This document shows, in pieces, positions 7,963-15,808 of a DNA stretch of 64,000 bases. The notes below the pieces were generated by a model, which did no database searches, was not told the DNA's origin, and was given only the letters and a program-made list of their open reading frames with translations. The translations under genes were made by a program, and so were the position numbers. Positions within the stretch are counted from its first letter, which is position 1, and each line of letters begins with the position of its first letter. Source of the stretch: Microbacterium hydrocarbonoxydans (GTDB lineage: Bacteria > Actinomycetota > Actinomycetes > Actinomycetales > Microbacteriaceae); assembly GCF_023715885.1 (NCBI RefSeq), contig NZ_JAMBOY010000003.1:62001-126000 (forward strand), given 5' to 3'.

Positions 7963-9051
7963 CTACTGCCGCTCGGCACCCCCGGGGGCGGTCGTCGCGC
8001 GGTAGAGATTACGGAGCCCGGCGAGACCGTGCCGCTCGAGAGCGCGCAGCTGACGCTGCGCCCCGGTGCCGCGCTCGCGGACGCGGGCGAGCTGCGCTCC
8101 CACGAACGCGTCGTCGCCCTGCGCGGCGAGCGCCGCGGCGGTGCGCGACAGCATCCGCTCGATGACGTCCCACGCCGGTGCCGCGTCGCCCGTCGTGGGG
8201 TCGATCACTCTCGCCTCGAGACCGAAACGGGAGGCGGTCCACAGCGACGCGTCGATCGCGTCGAGCCCGATCTCGGGCCCGTCGTCGAGGCCGTCGCTCG
8301 TGACGAGCGCCCGGCTGAGCGCCACCGCCAGCATCGCGTCGTCGACGTCGAGCTGCGTGTCGCACACCCTCACCTCCACGGTGGGATATCGCTCCGACAG
8401 CCGTGCGGTCCAGCCGATCGAGGATGCCTCGGTGATGCCGCGCAGCGCCAACAGTTTGTCGACGTGCGCCCGGTAGTCGGTGTAGTCGCGGGAGTGCGGC
8501 GGCGTCCAGCCGGTGGGCAGGCGGCGGGTGAGGATCGACCGCCAGCTTGCGAAGCCCGAGGGCCGACCGTGCGCGAAGGGGGAATTGCCCGTGATCGCGA
8601 GCAGCGCGGGCATCCAGGCGCGGATGCGGTTGAGAGCGAGCACGCGTTCTTCGTCACCCTGCACCTCGACGTGCACATGCAGACCGTTGACCTCGTGCGT
8701 GCGGGTCAGCCCGCCGAGAATGCCCGCGACCTCGTCATAGTGCGGCGAGGGCGAGATCACCGTCTCCTCGGACCACACGAACGGCGTTCCGATCGCGGCG
8801 ACGATCGCGCGATCCGTTGCGGCCTGCGAGGCCATCGCGGTGCGCATGCCGTGCAGCTGAGCGACGGCATCCGCTGTGGTGTCGAGTGGAGCCGAGGTGG
8901 TCTCGAGCTGCGAGGTGAGGAACTCGCGGGTGACCGTGCCGCCCGCGTGCGGACCGACGAGGCGGTCACGGAGGCCCTGGTTCATGGCCAGGGGAACGAG
9001 CGAATCCTCGTCGAGGAGGAAGAACTCCTCCTCGATGCCGAACCGGGCCAC
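7963..9051 (-). CDS. GCS2/YbdK-type carboxylate-amine ligase
   Basis: A 362-residue member of the glutamate-cysteine ligase type 2 family. The fold signature is clear: FGIEEEFFLLDEDS at the N-terminus (acidic Mg-ATP/substrate ligands), THEVNGLHVHVEV in the middle, NSPFAHGRPSGFASWR, and EVRVCDTQLDVDDAML near the end. YbdK-like enzymes form an amide between a carboxylate and an amine with ATP; true gamma-glutamylcysteine activity is weak in many of them. GTG start at 9051, 8 nt after the DUF7218 stop. A second member of this superfamily lies at 22220-23764. Confidence 0.88.
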   Translation of the reverse strand: MARFGIEEEFFLLDEDSLVPLAMNQGLRDRLVGPHAGGTVTREFLTSQLETTSAPLDTTADAVAQLHGMRTAMASQAATDRAIVAAIGTPFVWSEETVISPSPHYDEVAGILGGLTRTHEVNGLHVHVEVQGDEERVLALNRIRAWMPALLAITGNSPFAHGRPSGFASWRSILTRRLPTGWTPPHSRDYTDYRAHVDKLLALRGITEASSIGWTARLSERYPTVEVRVCDTQLDVDDAMLAVALSRALVTSDGLDDGPEIGLDAIDASLWTASRFGLEARVIDPTTGDAAPAWDVIERMLSRTAAALAAQGDDAFVGAQLARVRERGTGAQRQLRALERHGLAGLRNLYRATTAPGGAERQ

Positions 9052-9059
9052 CGCCGCGC

Positions 9060-9326
9060 CTAGTGGTTCCGCAGCGCCGAGATCAACTCGGCCTTGCGCT
9101 TGCCGCTGTAGCCGGTGAGCCCGATCTCCTTCGCGCGCTTGCGAAGCTCGTCGACCGTCCAGTCCTCGTAGTCGCCGTGCTTGCCGCCGCGGCGCCCGAC
9201 GGTGCTGCGGCCCTCTTTCGCCGCGGCGTTCGAGATGCGGGCGGCCTTCTCCTTCGACGCTCCGTCATCGCGGAGCTCCTCGTAGAGCTCGGGGTCCTTG
9301 AGCGAGTTGTTCCTGCGTCCCGGCAT
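9060..9326 (-). CDS. DUF7218 / Rho-termination-factor-N-like small protein
   Basis: An 88-residue basic protein. The first half matches the DUF7218 pattern (SLKDPELYEELRDDGASKEK then ARISNAAA); the second half, DWTVDELRKRAKEIGLTG followed by SGKRKAELISALR, is a SAP/Rho_N helix-extension-helix motif that binds nucleic acid. It is probably a nucleoid- or RNA-associated protein of stationary or stress conditions, as suggested for relatives; no role has been shown. It is the first gene of the run leading into the ligase and the MFS exporter. Confidence 0.82.
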   Translation of the reverse strand: MPGRRNNSLKDPELYEELRDDGASKEKAARISNAAAKEGRSTVGRRGGKHGDYEDWTVDELRKRAKEIGLTGYSGKRKAELISALRNH

Positions 9327-9360
9327 GTCACTGCTCCTTACTCACGATCGGATGGTCTGC

Positions 9361-9372
9361 GTCAAGCCCCTG
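9361..9372 (+). promoter_or_regulatory. GTCAA-N-CCCC box upstream of small membrane protein
   Basis: GTCAAGCCCCTG lies 77 nt before the ATG at 9450. It belongs to a motif seen near five genes in this window (also 9918-9932, 55177-55191, 56449-56460, 57267-57281). A weak -10-like GGGTCT follows about 20 nt later. It could be the -35 of an alternative sigma factor. Confidence 0.4.
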
Positions 9373-9449
9373 CGTCGAGGGGTGTCTTCGGGTCTACGGT
9401 GAGGGCACCGAAGACGGGCGCGCCCTGCGCCCCAGAGAAGGGAAGACCG

Positions 9450-9614
9450 ATGAATATCCTTCTGATCATCGTCATCGTGATCGCCGTCATCCTGGCGATC
9501 ACCGGTGGACTCGTCCAGTCCCTGCAGTTCCTGCTGTGGGTCGGACTCGTGCTCCTGGCGATCGCAGTGATCGCCTGGTTGATCCGATCCATCTCGGGGA
9601 ACCGCACGCGCTGA
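9450..9614 (+). CDS. 54-residue two-span membrane protein
   Basis: A very small hydrophobic protein. Nearly all of it forms two membrane segments (about residues 3-20 and 27-46), joined by a GGLVQSLQ turn, with a basic C-terminus (RSISGNRTR). The ATG at 9450 is preceded by AAGGGAAG. Upstream lies a GTCAA-N-CCCC box, and downstream a strong hairpin terminator shared with the convergent CsbD gene. Proteins of this kind are common in Actinobacteria next to stress genes, but no function is known. The longer frame that begins at 9063 is antisense to the DUF7218 gene and is rejected. Confidence 0.75.
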   Translation: MNILLIIVIVIAVILAITGGLVQSLQFLLWVGLVLLAIAVIAWLIRSISGNRTR

Positions 9615-9626
9615 CCCGTCACGGAA

Positions 9627-9658
9627 TGAGGCCCGCCTCGGCGGGCCTCATTCTCGTT
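9627..9658. terminator. bidirectional hairpin terminator
   Basis: TGAGGCCCGCC / GGCGGGCCTCA forms an 11-bp perfect stem (9627-9637 with 9640-9650), followed by TTCTCGTT. It sits between the convergent small membrane protein and CsbD genes and can serve both. Confidence 0.8.
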
Positions 9659-9854
9659 AAGAGTCGCGCAGGCTGTCGCCGGCCTTCTTCGCGGCGTCCT
9701 TGACGTTCTCTCCGGCCTGCTTGACCGAGGCCTTGGTCTGGTCGGCCTGGCCCTCGGCTTCGAGGCGCTCGTTGTCGGTGACCTTGCCGACGCCCTCCTT
9801 GACCTTGCCTCCGAGCTTCTCGGCGTTGTTCTTGATGTCGTTGTCTGCACTCAT
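9657..9854 (-). CDS. CsbD family stress protein
   Basis: A 65-residue, highly charged protein of the CsbD family: an NNAEKLGGKVKEGVGKVTDN core followed by an amphipathic repeat (KASVKQAGENVKDAAKKAGD). CsbD proteins are small, helical and induced by general stress (SigB regulon in Bacillus); their mechanism is unknown. The ATG at 9854 has AAAGGA upstream and gives the usual family length, so the in-frame upstream start at 9920 is rejected. A GTTGTCAAT box lies upstream at 9918-9932 on the same strand. Confidence 0.9.
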   Translation of the reverse strand: MSADNDIKNNAEKLGGKVKEGVGKVTDNERLEAEGQADQTKASVKQAGENVKDAAKKAGDSLRDS

Positions 9855-9917
9855 GATGCGTCCTTTCATCGTCCGATCAACGGGAATCACACCCTCGCAC
9901 GGGCCCGGGGAACCGGC

Positions 9918-9932
9918 CACGGGATTGACAAC
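9918..9932 (-). promoter_or_regulatory. GTTGTCAATCCCGTG box upstream of CsbD gene
   Basis: On the minus strand GTTGTCAATCCCGTG lies 64 nt before the CsbD ATG and is followed about 20 nt later by AGGGTGTGATT. This resembles the box and spacing found before the FHA gene (GTCAACCCCCTG then TAGGGTCGAAT). On the plus strand the same bases read TTGACA and could also be a -35 for the downstream copper-protein gene. Confidence 0.4.
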
Positions 9933-10058
9933 GGGCGTCTCGCGTGACAGCCGCGCCGGACCGTCGACGCGGGCGCTGCCTGGGGCTAACCTGGCCGGAG
10001 GCGGGTGGTCCTGCCCGCTCTCTCACCCGGCCGAGGCCGACGACGGAAGAGGTGCGCG

Positions 10059-10472
10059 ATGGACTCGATGATGATGGATGCCTGGCGGGCGAATATGACC
10101 GCGGCACCGGAGATGACGACCATGGACATGGCCGCGATGGACATGTCGGTCTTGCAGGCGGCCATGGACGCGTGCTCCGCCTGTGAACAGGCCTGCACCG
10201 TGTGCTCGACCCAGATGATGGACTGTTCGCCGGCGTGCATGAACTGCGCCGACATGTGCCACACCATGATGCGGTCGATGCTGCGGATGCAGGGGATGAC
10301 CCCCGCGTCGATGATCGCGATGCTCGACGCGTGCATCGCCATGTGCCAGACCTGCATGGACGAGTGCATGGAGCACGCCGCGCACAGCGACGTCTGCCGC
10401 ATGTGCGCTCAGGCGTGCCAGGCGTGCATGGACGCGTGCATGGCCGTGCGCGACATGCTGGTCCCGGCCTGA
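10059..10472 (+). CDS. four-helix-bundle copper-binding protein (DUF326/Csp-like)
   Basis: A 137-residue Met- and Cys-rich protein. Repeated CxxC-type pairs (CSACEQACTVC, CSPACMNCADMC, CIAMCQTCMDECM, CRMCAQACQACMDAC) spaced about one helix turn apart match the DUF326/Csp copper storage family, where Cys residues point into the core of a four-helix bundle and bind many Cu(I) ions. An N-terminal methionine cluster (DSMMMDAW, MTTMDMAAMDMS) may help collect copper. No signal peptide is visible, so it resembles the cytosolic Csp3 type. The ATG at 10059 is chosen because the upstream extension is Arg-rich and unlike the family. Confidence 0.88.
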   Translation: MDSMMMDAWRANMTAAPEMTTMDMAAMDMSVLQAAMDACSACEQACTVCSTQMMDCSPACMNCADMCHTMMRSMLRMQGMTPASMIAMLDACIAMCQTCMDECMEHAAHSDVCRMCAQACQACMDACMAVRDMLVPA

Positions 10473-10478
10473 CGCAGG

Positions 10479-10826
10479 TCAGCCGAGTGCGACGTTGAAC
10501 TGCGCTCGGCCGATCGCGAGCACGCCGTAGCGCACGTGCAGGGCCACCGGGGTGCCTACCGGAGCCTCGAGGGCGGCGCCCCCGCCGTTCCAGAGCGCGT
10601 GCGCAGCGCCGTCGAGCGTGCGCACCACAACGTCGCCGGAGACCGGGTCGGCGTGCTCGACGACCGCGTCGACCCACTCCGACGGAGTCGCGGAGGCCAG
10701 GCGCGCCTGGATCAGGTGCAGCGCGTGGCCGGGGGCGTGCGAGGAGCATGCGTCGCCGCGGTGGCACATGCACGCCGAACGCTCACGCACCGTCGAGGGT
10801 GAGAGATGGTTCTGCGGCGTGGACAC
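10479..10826 (-). CDS. hypothetical protein with Cys/His cluster
   Basis: A 115-residue protein with GTG start and an AAGGAG site 5-10 nt upstream. Residues 19-30 hold CMCHRGDACSSH, a dense Cys/His cluster that could bind a metal. The rest (DAVVEHADPVSGDVVVRTLD and a GTPVALHVRYGVLAIG segment) looks like a small beta-barrel. It is convergent with the copper-binding protein gene and ends only 6 nt from it. I do not recognise a family. The cluster plus the neighbour make a metal-related role possible, but this is inference. The frame could be opened further upstream, but the codons there look non-coding. Confidence 0.65.
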   Translation of the reverse strand: MSTPQNHLSPSTVRERSACMCHRGDACSSHAPGHALHLIQARLASATPSEWVDAVVEHADPVSGDVVVRTLDGAAHALWNGGGAALEAPVGTPVALHVRYGVLAIGRAQFNVALG

Positions 10827-11143
10827 GGCTGGCTCCTTCAGGATGCGGTCGGGTGGGCGTTCCGGCCAGCGTAGGCGCGGCATCCGTCCGAGTGAACCCG
10901 CACCGCCACGAGGCGAAACAAACAGGCGTATACTCGCCGGGTGCTGTTTTCGATGAGCGCCCCCGGACACCCGGAGCGGGCGCGGAACGGAGCCGCAGGC
11001 GCATCTCGCGCCGCGGGCAGAGGCTGACGATCGGCCGGAGGCGGAACATCCCGTCACCGGTGTCGCGTCGTACCCGGCATCCCGCCGGCATCCACCTCTG
11101 ACTCCGCCGCCCTCCGGCGGCCCCATCGAAAGCTCATACACTC
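10827..11143. other. 317-nt intergenic region before the FBP gene
   Basis: No convincing gene is seen. A TATACT hexamer at 10929-10934 on the plus strand is the best -10 candidate for the downstream FBP gene, but no clear -35 stands 17 nt away. A GC-rich stretch (about 10960-11060) can form several hairpins. A 24-codon frame starting at 10953 has no ribosome-binding site and looks spurious. Confidence 0.4.
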
Positions 11144-11638
11144 ATGCGTCCCATCGACGAGCGCGCCCTGCGCGCCTCCTTCATCAATGCCACCCGCAAG
11201 GAGATCTCCGACATCTCCCTGCCGCCCGGATTCGACGAGATCGACTTCGACAGGCTCGACTACCTCGGCTGGACCGACCCCAAGCTGCCGCGCCGCTCGT
11301 ACGTCGTGGTGTGGATCGACGACGTCGTGACCGGCGTCGTCCTGCAGCGCGCCGAGCAGCGCGTGCTCGCCCGCGCTCAGTGCTCGTGGTGCGAGGACGT
11401 GACGCTTCGCAACGACGTTCAGCTCTACACCGCGCGCAAGGCCGGACCCGCCGGTCGCAAGGGCGACACGATCGGGAACCTCACGTGCGCCGAGTTCGGC
11501 TGCTCGAAGAACGTGCGCGTGCTGCCGCCGCTCGCGTATCAGGGGTACGACCGCGAGCTCGCCCGCGAGATGCGCATCCTGAAGCTGCAGGAGCACGTGA
11601 CCGGGTTCGTCCGCGACGTCGCCGGAGACACGGCCTAG
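11144..11638 (+). CDS. FBP-type elongation factor G-binding protein
   Basis: A 164-residue protein of the FBP family (related to FusB/FusC, which bind EF-G and release it from the ribosome). The C-terminal treble-clef zinc site is complete: CSWCEDV near residue 80 and CAEFGCSKNVRV near residue 116 supply four Cys. Many actinobacterial homologues are chromosomal and may modulate translation or fusidic-acid tolerance. Its TAG stop overlaps the TAG stop of the convergent GH3 gene (the four bases CTAG serve both). A weak ribosome-binding site precedes the ATG. Confidence 0.85.
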   Translation: MRPIDERALRASFINATRKEISDISLPPGFDEIDFDRLDYLGWTDPKLPRRSYVVVWIDDVVTGVVLQRAEQRVLARAQCSWCEDVTLRNDVQLYTARKAGPAGRKGDTIGNLTCAEFGCSKNVRVLPPLAYQGYDRELAREMRILKLQEHVTGFVRDVAGDTA

Positions 11639-14004
11639 CGGATCTCGAGGACGGCGACCGTCTCCTCGTCATCGCACGCGCTGCCGACCCACAGGCGGAA
11701 GCGGCCCGGTTCCACGCGGCGCACGCCGTCGGCGGCCGTGAACGCGAGGCGATCCACCGGCACCTCGAAGTCGACGGTCTTCTCGGCGCCGGCTGCGAGC
11801 GCGACCCGCCGGAAGCCCACGAGCTGGGCGACCGGACGGGTCGCGCTCGCGACCTCGTCGTGGACGTACAGCTGCACGACGTCGACCCCGTCCATCTCCC
11901 CGGTGTTGCGCACGCGCACCGAGACCCGCAGGACCTCGTCCGTCGGGGCGGTGAGCGCGACCGTGAGCTCGTCGTGCGCGAAGGTCGTGTAGGTGAGACC
12001 GAATCCGAACGGGCGCACCGGCGTCGGATCGGCGCTCGTGACGTCGGCCAAGCCGCCGAGCAGGGGATGCAGATACGAGTAGGGCTGCGCCCCCGCCGCG
12101 CGAGGCAGGGAGACGGGGAGCCGTCCCGACGGCGTGGTGCGTCCGCTGAGCAGGCGGGCGAGCGCCGGAGCGCCCTCCTCGCCGGGGAAGAACGCCTGCA
12201 GCGTCGCGGCCGGTCGCCGGGCGCTCGCGGCGTCCGTCGACGGGACCTCGGAGGAAGAAGCGGTCGTCGTGGAGTTCACCGCCCCGAGCCCGACCGCCAC
12301 CCCGGCGGCGCCATCACGCGGCGGCAGCGCCCAGTCCCACGCGTAGGGCCTACCGGTCATCGCGACGAGGATCACCGGGGTGCCGGTCGCCACGACCGCG
12401 TCGACGAGCGCACGCTGCACGCCGGGCAGCTCGAGCGATTCGACGTCGTTGCCCTCGCCCACGGTGCCGCGCCCGAAGAGGCCGGCGCGATCGCCGACGA
12501 CGACGATCGCGAGGTCGGCCGCCGCGGCATCCGCCACCGCCTCATCGATGCGGGAGCGGTCGGTGCCCTCCACCTCGCATCCGAGCGCGTGGGTGACTTC
12601 GGCTCGTCCGAACTCCGCACGCACCGCGTCGAGCACGGTGGGCAGCTCGATGCCCGCCGGCACCTCCGGGTGATGCGCGAGCACGTGGTTCACGAACGAG
12701 TAGCAGCCCATGAGCGCCTCGGAGCTGTCGGCGTTCGGTCCGATCACGGCGATCCGCGCCGTCGTCGAGGTCTCGAGGGGAAGGATGCCGTCATTGCTCA
12801 GCAGCACGATCGACTCCTCGGCGAGCCGGCCCGCGAGCGTTCGATGCGCGGCGGAGTCGAGATCGATCTCCTCCGGAGGCGCGCTGAAGTCGGCGTCCAG
12901 CAGGCCCAGCTCCTCCTTCTGCGCGAGCACCCGGCCCACAGCGAGATCGAGCACGCTCTCGGGCAGTCGGCCGTCGCGCACCTGGTCCGCGAGCGTGAGG
13001 AACGCGTCGGGCGATGGGAGCTCGACGTCGATCCCCGCGCTGATCGCGAGCCGCGCGGCGTCCGCGCCGTCGGCGGCCACCCGGTGCATGCTGCGCAGGA
13101 AGTCGACGGCGAAGTAGTCCGACACGACGACCCCGTCGAAGCCCCAGCGCTCGCGCAGGACCTCGGTTAGGTAGTGCGCGTCGGCGGTGACCGGGGTGCC
13201 GTCGATGTCGACGTAGGAGTTCATGACGCTGCGCGCCCCGCCCTCGTGCAGCGCCATCTCGAACGGCGGCATCAGGACGTCCTCGATCTCGCGACGCCCG
13301 GCGTGCACGGGCGCGTGGTTGCGCCCCGCCTGCGACGCGGAGTAGCCGATGAAGTGCTTGAGCGTCGCGTGCACCCCGGCCGACTGCAGACCGCGCACGT
13401 ACGCGGTGCCGATCGTGCCGACCACCAGAGGGTCCTCGGCGATGCACTCGTCGACCCGGCCCCAACGTGGATCCCGGATCACGTCGAGCACCGGGGCGAG
13501 GCCCTGGTGGATGCCGAGGGCGCGCATCGACTCGCCGATCGCCGCTCCGACCTCGGCGACGAGGTCCGGGTCGAACGAGGCGCCCCAGGCGAGCGGCGTG
13601 GGGTAGGTCGCCGCCTGCCACGCGGCGAGACCCGTCAGGCACTCCTCGTGCACGATGGCCGGGATGCCGAGGCGGGTCTCCCGCTGCAGTCGAGCCTGTT
13701 CCGTCCAGAGCCAGCGCGCGCGCTCGACGGGATCGACGGGGCGGGTGCCGTACACGCGCGTGAGGTGCCCGATCCCGTGCGCGCTCGCCCCGTCGTAGCG
13801 GCTGGAGCTCTTCTTCTCACCCGACAGCGGAGCGACGACCTCGTCGCCCTGATCCACCCAGAAGCCGACGAGCTGCGCCTGCTTCTCCTCCAGCGTCATC
13901 TCGGCGAGGAGGGCCTCGACCCGCGGGGAGCGGTGGGGGCGGGGGGTGTGCTGAAGCATGCTGATGTCTCTCTCGGTCGTTCTCGTCGTCATGGGTGCGC
14001 TCAT
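11635..14004 (-). CDS. GH3 beta-glycosidase
   Basis: A glycoside hydrolase family 3 enzyme of about 789 residues with three domains: the TIM-like barrel (EMTLEEKQAQLVGF through ATLKHFIGYSAS), the alpha/beta C-domain starting near ESIVLLSNDGILPL, and a fibronectin-III-like C-terminal domain. The nucleophile should be the Asp in GVVVSDYFAVDF. There is no signal peptide, so it acts in the cytosol on imported oligosaccharides. The C-domain holds a Ser/Thr-rich insert (NSTTTASSSEVPSTDAASAR). The ATG at 14004 overlaps the permease stop (ATGA); an alternative ATG at 13959 has a better GAGAGAG site. It is the last gene of the binding-protein/permease operon. Confidence 0.9.
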   Translation of the reverse strand: MSAPMTTRTTERDISMLQHTPRPHRSPRVEALLAEMTLEEKQAQLVGFWVDQGDEVVAPLSGEKKSSSRYDGASAHGIGHLTRVYGTRPVDPVERARWLWTEQARLQRETRLGIPAIVHEECLTGLAAWQAATYPTPLAWGASFDPDLVAEVGAAIGESMRALGIHQGLAPVLDVIRDPRWGRVDECIAEDPLVVGTIGTAYVRGLQSAGVHATLKHFIGYSASQAGRNHAPVHAGRREIEDVLMPPFEMALHEGGARSVMNSYVDIDGTPVTADAHYLTEVLRERWGFDGVVVSDYFAVDFLRSMHRVAADGADAARLAISAGIDVELPSPDAFLTLADQVRDGRLPESVLDLAVGRVLAQKEELGLLDADFSAPPEEIDLDSAAHRTLAGRLAEESIVLLSNDGILPLETSTTARIAVIGPNADSSEALMGCYSFVNHVLAHHPEVPAGIELPTVLDAVRAEFGRAEVTHALGCEVEGTDRSRIDEAVADAAAADLAIVVVGDRAGLFGRGTVGEGNDVESLELPGVQRALVDAVVATGTPVILVAMTGRPYAWDWALPPRDGAAGVAVGLGAVNSTTTASSSEVPSTDAASARRPAATLQAFFPGEEGAPALARLLSGRTTPSGRLPVSLPRAAGAQPYSYLHPLLGGLADVTSADPTPVRPFGFGLTYTTFAHDELTVALTAPTDEVLRVSVRVRNTGEMDGVDVVQLYVHDEVASATRPVAQLVGFRRVALAAGAEKTVDFEVPVDRLAFTAADGVRRVEPGRFRLWVGSACDDEETVAVLEIR

Positions 14005-14879
14005 CCCTTGACCGCGCCGGTGAGTCCGCCGACGATGCGGCGCTCGAAGACGCTGAAGAAGATGAGCGCCGGGATCATCGACAGCGAGGTGAAGGCGAGG
14101 ACCTTCGCGGTGTCGACGGAGTACTGCGATGCGAAGGACTGCACGCCGAGCGGCAGCGTGAAAGCCGCCGAGTCGTTGAGGATGAACAGCGGCAGCAGGT
14201 ACCCGTTCCAGCTGCCGATGAACGCGAGGATGCCGGTCGTGATGACCCCCGGCAGCGAGAGCGGGAGCACCATCCGCCAGAAGAACCCGAGACGACTGCA
14301 CCCGTCGATGAACGCGGCCTCCTGGATCTCATCGGGGATCGCCCGGAGGAACGGCACGAGGATGATGATCGTGGTCGGGAGCGCGAACGCGATCTGCGGC
14401 AGGATGACGCCGCCGAGCGAGTTCATCAGTCCGAGGCTGCGCACGACGATGTACAGCGGGGTGATCGCGACGGTCAGGGGGAACATGAGCCCGGCGGCGA
14501 AGAAGGCGTACAGCACGCCGCGACCGGCGAACCGGTAGCGGGCCAGCACATAGGCCGCCATGAGGCCGAGCGCGACGACGCCCAGGGTGGTGGCGAGAGC
14601 CACGATCAGAGAGTTCAGCACCTGCCGCCAGAAGATGCCCCCGGTGATGACGTCGAGGTAGTTCGTCAGCACCCACGGCTGCGGCAGGCCGGACGGATCG
14701 GTCGTGATCTGCGAGTTCGTGCGGAATCCGCCGACGATGATGTAGGCGATCGGCGCGAGCATGAGTCCGACCGCGACGAGCGCGATGAAGTAGACGCCGG
14801 GGTTCGCCCACGGCAGCCGGGGCCGCGGCGCCCGACGCGCACCGGGGCGCTGGGTCACGAGTACCGAGGTCGCGGTCAT
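14001..14879 (-). CDS. carbohydrate ABC transporter permease (MalG type)
   Basis: A 292-residue inner-membrane permease with six spans. The binding-protein-dependent transport motif EAAFIDGCSRLGFFWRMVLP (EAA loop, which docks on the ATPase) is present near residue 190. It pairs with the MalF-type permease encoded just upstream; the ATG overlaps that stop (ATGA). Together with the binding protein it should import an oligosaccharide later cut by the GH3 enzyme. No ATPase gene is found in this operon, so a shared MsiK-type ATPase elsewhere in the genome probably energises it. Confidence 0.92.
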   Translation of the reverse strand: MTATSVLVTQRPGARRAPRPRLPWANPGVYFIALVAVGLMLAPIAYIIVGGFRTNSQITTDPSGLPQPWVLTNYLDVITGGIFWRQVLNSLIVALATTLGVVALGLMAAYVLARYRFAGRGVLYAFFAAGLMFPLTVAITPLYIVVRSLGLMNSLGGVILPQIAFALPTTIIILVPFLRAIPDEIQEAAFIDGCSRLGFFWRMVLPLSLPGVITTGILAFIGSWNGYLLPLFILNDSAAFTLPLGVQSFASQYSVDTAKVLAFTSLSMIPALIFFSVFERRIVGGLTGAVKG

Positions 14880-15808
14880 CGCTTCCTCTCCTTCCTTCCG
14901 GCGCCGGTCAGCGCACCCTCGGTGTCGCGCCGGAGCACGGCGCGCTGGTAGATCAGCGCGACGACCAGCGAGATCACGAACAGCACCACGGCCACGGCGT
15001 TGCCGTATCCGAAGTTCCCGGCGTTGCGACCCTCCGACACCATGTAGGTGGCCATGGTCGAGGTGCCGGCGGTGGAGGCGATGTACTGCCCCCAGATGAT
15101 GTAGACGAGGTCGAACAGCTGCAGCGAGCCGATGATCGACAGGAACGCCCAGATCCGCAGCGTCGGGGCGAGCAGCGGCAGGGTGATGCGCCACTGGGTC
15201 TGCCAGTACGAGGCGCCGTCGATCGCGGCCGCCTCGTGCAGCTCCTGCGGGATGCCCTGGAGACCTGCCAGGAAGAGGATGACCGCGAACCCGACGTACT
15301 TCCAGGTGATGATCGCCATCAGCGTCCAGATCGCGATCGCGGGGTCGGAGAGCCAGTCGGTGGCGAGCGCTCCGAGGCCCATGTTCGTCAGAAGGGCGTT
15401 CAGGGCGCCGCTGGTCTGGAGCATGAGGCTCCAGCCGGTGCCGACGACGACCTCCGAGATCACGTACGGGACGAAGATCAGGACGCGAATGAGCGACTGT
15501 CCGCGCATGCGGCGGTTCAGCAGCAGGGCCAGGAGGATGGCCACCGGGCCCTGCAGCACCAGAGACATGACGAGGATGACGCCGTTGTGCGCGAGCGCGT
15601 CGAGGAAGAGCGGGTCCTGCAGGATCGTGAGGTAGTTCTTGAGGCCGACGAAGTCGGTCGGCACTCCGTAGCCCTGCCAGCTGAAGAAGCCGTAGTACGC
15701 GGCCATCAGCACGGGGAAGATGACGAAGGCGAGGAAGACGACGAGGGCGGGCCCGGCCAGAAGGATCACTTCCAGCCGGGCGCGCACCTCACGCCTTCGC
15801 TGCCGCAT
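14876..15808 (-). CDS. carbohydrate ABC transporter permease (MalF type)
   Basis: A 310-residue sugar permease with six membrane spans and the EAA motif EAAAIDGASYWQTQWRITLP near residue 190. The N-terminal segment LAGPALVVFLAFVIFPVLMA is the usual first span of this family. Its start overlaps the binding-protein gene by 20 nt, and its stop overlaps the MalG-type permease start. It would form a heterodimer with the next gene product in the cytoplasmic membrane. Confidence 0.92.
   Translation of the reverse strand: MRQRRREVRARLEVILLAGPALVVFLAFVIFPVLMAAYYGFFSWQGYGVPTDFVGLKNYLTILQDPLFLDALAHNGVILVMSLVLQGPVAILLALLLNRRMRGQSLIRVLIFVPYVISEVVVGTGWSLMLQTSGALNALLTNMGLGALATDWLSDPAIAIWTLMAIITWKYVGFAVILFLAGLQGIPQELHEAAAIDGASYWQTQWRITLPLLAPTLRIWAFLSIIGSLQLFDLVYIIWGQYIASTAGTSTMATYMVSEGRNAGNFGYGNAVAVVLFVISLVVALIYQRAVLRRDTEGALTGAGRKERKR

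Noticed and set aside
6295..9063. A 922-codon open frame on the plus strand
   Set aside because: It is antisense to the MFS and GCS2-type genes, with a composition (Arg/Asp/His-rich, no domains) typical of high-GC shadow frames.
10953..11027. A 24-codon frame before the FBP gene
   Set aside because: No Shine-Dalgarno and composition like the surrounding non-coding DNA.
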